The notes under the pieces are model-generated. The model worked only from the letters and a program-made list of their open reading frames with translations. It was not told the DNA's origin and did no database searches. Source: Acidimicrobiaceae bacterium (GTDB lineage Bacteria > Actinomycetota > Acidimicrobiia > Acidimicrobiales > Ilumatobacteraceae). Taken from it: a stretch of 14,732 nt of DNA. The stretch covers positions 1 through 14,732 of the forward strand of contig CANGZK010000010.1 in the NCBI GenBank assembly GCA_947458565.1. The letters are read 5' to 3'. Below are positions 12,940 through 14,732 of this stretch, piece after piece; the stretch's first letter is position 1; each line of letters starts with the position of its first letter. A program made the position numbers and the translations under genes.

Positions 12940-14190
12940 ATGTCCGGTCCCTGGTCGCCACTAAAAATTCGTGTTTTTCGCGCATTGTGGATTGCCGGAT
13001 TGGTTTCCAATATCGGCACATTTATGCACATTGCTGCTGCTGGGTGGACGATGACCACGTTGACAGAATCGCCAACTCTCGTAGGGCTGGTGCAAACGGC
13101 ATGGGCGGCACCAGGCTTTTTGCTTGCGCTGCATGCTGGCGCATTGGCTGACATGTTTGACAGGCGACGGCTCATTGCGGTTACTGAGGTAGTTGCATTG
13201 GCAATTGCAGTAGCGCTTGCTGTTCTGCAATGGACTGACCATTTGTCGGTGAATTGGCTTTTGGCCGGAACGTTTTTTGAGTCGGTTGCATTAACCATTT
13301 CGGCGCCTGCATTTATGGCGCTGACGCCAGAGATCGTTGATGCCGAAAACTTGCCCCAGGCAATTGGTCTCGATTCGGTGTCGCGCAACATCGCCCAGTC
13401 GGTAGGGCCGGCGCTCGCTGGGCTACTGATTGCTCTTTTCAACCCTGGGGCGGTGTTTGCGCTCAACGCAGTTTCGTTTATTGGCATAGTCATAGTCACT
13501 CAGCGATTTAAGTCGACAGCGCAACGTGAGCCCCGTCAGCAGGGCGTCAATCATGCAATTGGTGAAGGCATCAAACATATTATTGGCGTGGCAAATTTGC
13601 GCAACGTAGCGCTACGACTGACTCTTGTACTTGGATCGACATCGGCGCTTACATCGGTGATGCCTGTCGTTGCGAAAGAAAATTTGGGAGTTTCGGCAAG
13701 TGGTTTTGGTTTGTTATCGGGTGCACTCGGGGTTGGTGCAGTCGCCGCCGTATGGGTGTTGCCGAGAGTGCGAGGAGCGATGTCGACTGAGATGGTCGTT
13801 CTGTGTGCTGCAGCGGTGTGGTCGTGTGGTACCGCAGTATTTGCAAACACCTCTGTGATTTGGGTTGCGGTTGTTGCAATGCTCATCTGCGGGATGGGCA
13901 CGATGGCGATGTTGAACACAATGTTTTCTGCGTTCATGATGCAATTGCCCGACTGGGTGCGTGGACGTGGCTCATCACTTGCGATGTTGATGGTGTGGTT
14001 GGGTGCATCGGTGGGTGCATTTGGGTGGGGTCTAGGTGCATCCACATTTGGTGTAAGCACTGCACTCACTTCAGCCGCCATCTTCAATATGACGGTTGCG
14101 TTATTAAACCGACTGGTACTGCCACTGAGAGCGGGTGACGGGGATCGAACCCGCATAACGAGTTTGGAAAACTCGGACTCTAGCCATTGA
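12940..14190 (+). CDS. MFS_3-type major facilitator transporter, C-terminus running into a tRNA gene
   Basis: A 416-residue membrane transporter with about 12 hydrophobic segments. The N-terminus (VFRALWIAGLVSNIGTFMH, 12-30) and GALADMFDRRR (67-77, the loop 2-3 motif) match the Pfam MFS_3 (transmembrane secretion effector/EntS-like) group of drug or siderophore exporters; the substrate is unknown. The last membrane segment ends around residue 396. From residue 398 to the stop the frame reads through the antisense strand of tRNA-Gly, giving AGDGDRTRITSLENSDSSH, a tail known from spurious translation of tRNA genes. Many MFS_3 proteins have a further soluble domain, absent here, so the native 3' end was probably lost. 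The transporter core looks complete. The start at 12940 fits the leaderless promoter described upstream. Confidence 0.87.
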   Translation: MSGPWSPLKIRVFRALWIAGLVSNIGTFMHIAAAGWTMTTLTESPTLVGLVQTAWAAPGFLLALHAGALADMFDRRRLIAVTEVVALAIAVALAVLQWTDHLSVNWLLAGTFFESVALTISAPAFMALTPEIVDAENLPQAIGLDSVSRNIAQSVGPALAGLLIALFNPGAVFALNAVSFIGIVIVTQRFKSTAQREPRQQGVNHAIGEGIKHIIGVANLRNVALRLTLVLGSTSALTSVMPVVAKENLGVSASGFGLLSGALGVGAVAAVWVLPRVRGAMSTEMVVLCAAAVWSCGTAVFANTSVIWVAVVAMLICGMGTMAMLNTMFSAFMMQLPDWVRGRGSSLAMLMVWLGASVGAFGWGLGASTFGVSTALTSAAIFNMTVALLNRLVLPLRAGDGDRTRITSLENSDSSH

Positions 14191-14201
14191 GCTACACCCG
14201 C
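14131..14201 (-). tRNA. tRNA-Gly (anticodon UCC)
   Basis: The reverse complement folds as a standard 71-nt tRNA: acceptor stem GCGGGTG/CACCCGC, a D arm TAGCTCAATGGCTAGAG, anticodon stem CGAGT/ACTCG with loop TTTCCAA (anticodon TCC), and a T arm containing GGTTCGATCC. This is the glycine tRNA reading GGA/GGG. CCA is not encoded (the next bases are TCT), so it must be added afterwards. TAAACT (14219-14214) on the minus strand, 12 bases upstream of the mature 5' end, may be its -10. The gene lies antisense to the last 19 codons of the MFS gene. Confidence 0.96.
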
Positions 14202-14273
14202 GAAGGAACTTTCAGTTTATCGGCTCAACCTGCTGAAGAAAAGTAGCAACTACTCGCCTCGCCGTTGAAATAC

Positions 14274-14280
14274 AGGAGAG
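14274..14280 (+). promoter_or_regulatory. Ribosome-binding site of the flavin monooxygenase
   Basis: AGGAGAG lies 9 bases before the ATG at 14290, the clearest Shine-Dalgarno in the window. It supports that ATG over the in-frame ATGs at 14296 and 14302. In contrast to the leaderless genes nearby, this one has a leader. Confidence 0.65.
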
Positions 14281-14289
14281 ATTAGGGTG

Positions 14290-14732
14290 ATGTCAATGCC
14301 TATGGAACATGTTGACGTCATCGTTGTTGGTGCAGGCCTCACTGGAGTGAGCGCCGCGTATCACTTGCAAACGATGAGCCCCGACCGTAGCTACGTGATT
14401 CTTGAAGGTCGTGACACATTGGGTGGCACATGGGATTTGTTTCGTTACCCAGGCGTTCGCTCGGACAGCGACATGCACACGCTTGGTTACAGATTTAAAC
14501 CATGGACTGAGGCTAAGTCGATAGCTGATGGTCCTTCAATTTTGCAGTATGTGCGTGAGACAACGACGCAATTTGGAATAGAGAAGCACATCAGGTTTAA
14601 ACATTTAGTAACCAAGGCTGAGTGGTCAAGCATCGATGCACGATGGACAATCACCGCAACACGCAAAGACACAAACGAAACAGTGCAGATGAGTTGTAAC
14701 TACTTGTTTATGTGTTCTGGCTATTACAGCTA
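14290..14732 (+). CDS. Flavin-containing monooxygenase / Baeyer-Villiger type (partial, 3' end outside window)
   Basis: The first 147 residues of an FAD-dependent monooxygenase; the frame stays open to the window edge. The N-terminus shows the FAD-binding Rossmann motif VDVIVVGAGLTGVSAAYHL (8-26), followed by VILEGRDTLGGTWDLFRYPG (36-55) and VRSDSDMHTLGYRFKPW (56-72). The latter two blocks are typical of the EtaA/MymA-like branch of Baeyer-Villiger/flavin monooxygenases common in Actinobacteria. Full-length members are about 490-500 residues, so roughly 70% is missing. Family members oxidise ketones or sulfides/amines with NADPH and O2; the substrate here is unknown. It starts 88 bases after the tRNA-Gly 5' end. 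Confidence 0.9.
   Translation, partial: MSMPMEHVDVIVVGAGLTGVSAAYHLQTMSPDRSYVILEGRDTLGGTWDLFRYPGVRSDSDMHTLGYRFKPWTEAKSIADGPSILQYVRETTTQFGIEKHIRFKHLVTKAEWSSIDARWTITATRKDTNETVQMSCNYLFMCSGYYS

Noticed and set aside
12924..13499. N-terminal extension of the ArfB frame to 13499
   Set aside because: The extra ~190 residues have no similarity to release factors, are antisense to the MFS gene, and ArfB proteins are about 140 residues long.
13551..14156. 201-codon minus-strand frame opposite the MFS gene
   Set aside because: Composition is Thr/Pro/Ala-rich shadow coding opposite a clear 12-helix transporter.
1..14732. CRISPR arrays, insertion sequences, rRNA, riboswitches
   Set aside because: No regularly spaced direct repeats, transposase-like proteins, rRNA segments or recognisable riboswitch cores were seen on reading the window.

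Overview
The window is about 14.7 kb of ordinary-looking chromosome with moderate GC and dense gene packing. It most likely comes from an uncultured aquatic actinobacterium, perhaps of the Acidimicrobiia. The evidence for this is indirect: start codons placed 5-7 bases after a -10 box (leaderless translation, common in Actinobacteria), an NirA-type ferredoxin sulfite reductase beside an Fe-S APS reductase, an EtaA-like flavin monooxygenase, and a tRNA gene with no encoded CCA. The taxonomic call is an inference.

Region 1 (1-4942, plus strand) is a histidine-degradation operon. After the tail of an unidentified gene come hutU (urocanate hydratase), hutF (formimidoylglutamate deiminase), a peptide-deformylase-family gene, and hutI (imidazolonepropionase), with gaps of 13 and 5 bases and then a 1-base overlap. 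Together the Hut enzymes take urocanate to N-formylglutamate. The usual last enzyme, HutG (N-formylglutamate deformylase), is not in the window, and neither is HutH. A deformylase of another family sits between hutF and hutI. This is the most interesting point in the window.

Region 2 (4947-10187, minus strand) is a sulfur module. Sulfite reductase, APS reductase (cysH), uroporphyrinogen-III methyltransferase (cobA) and a Met8-like siroheme synthase are joined by start/stop overlaps (TGATG, ATGA, TAGTG). The last two genes make the siroheme that the first needs. Upstream on the same strand are an unidentified 85-residue protein and a YeiH-family transporter, a plausible anion (sulfate/sulfite) exporter.

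Region 3 (10210-12360) holds a three-histidine-box membrane desaturase/hydroxylase, a convergent phytanoyl-CoA-dioxygenase-family enzyme, a strong terminator, and a small three-helix membrane protein of unknown function.

Region 4 (12510-14732) holds an ArfB-like ribosome-rescue hydrolase, a divergent MFS_3-type transporter, a tRNA-Gly(UCC) lying antisense under the last 19 codons of the transporter, and the start of a flavin-containing monooxygenase cut by the window end.

Two divergent gene pairs (10187/10210 and 12923/12940) have starts only 16-22 bases apart, with overlapping opposed -10 boxes. They look like compact bidirectional leaderless promoters. No CRISPR array, insertion sequence or rRNA was seen, and no gene-free stretch exceeds 300 bases.
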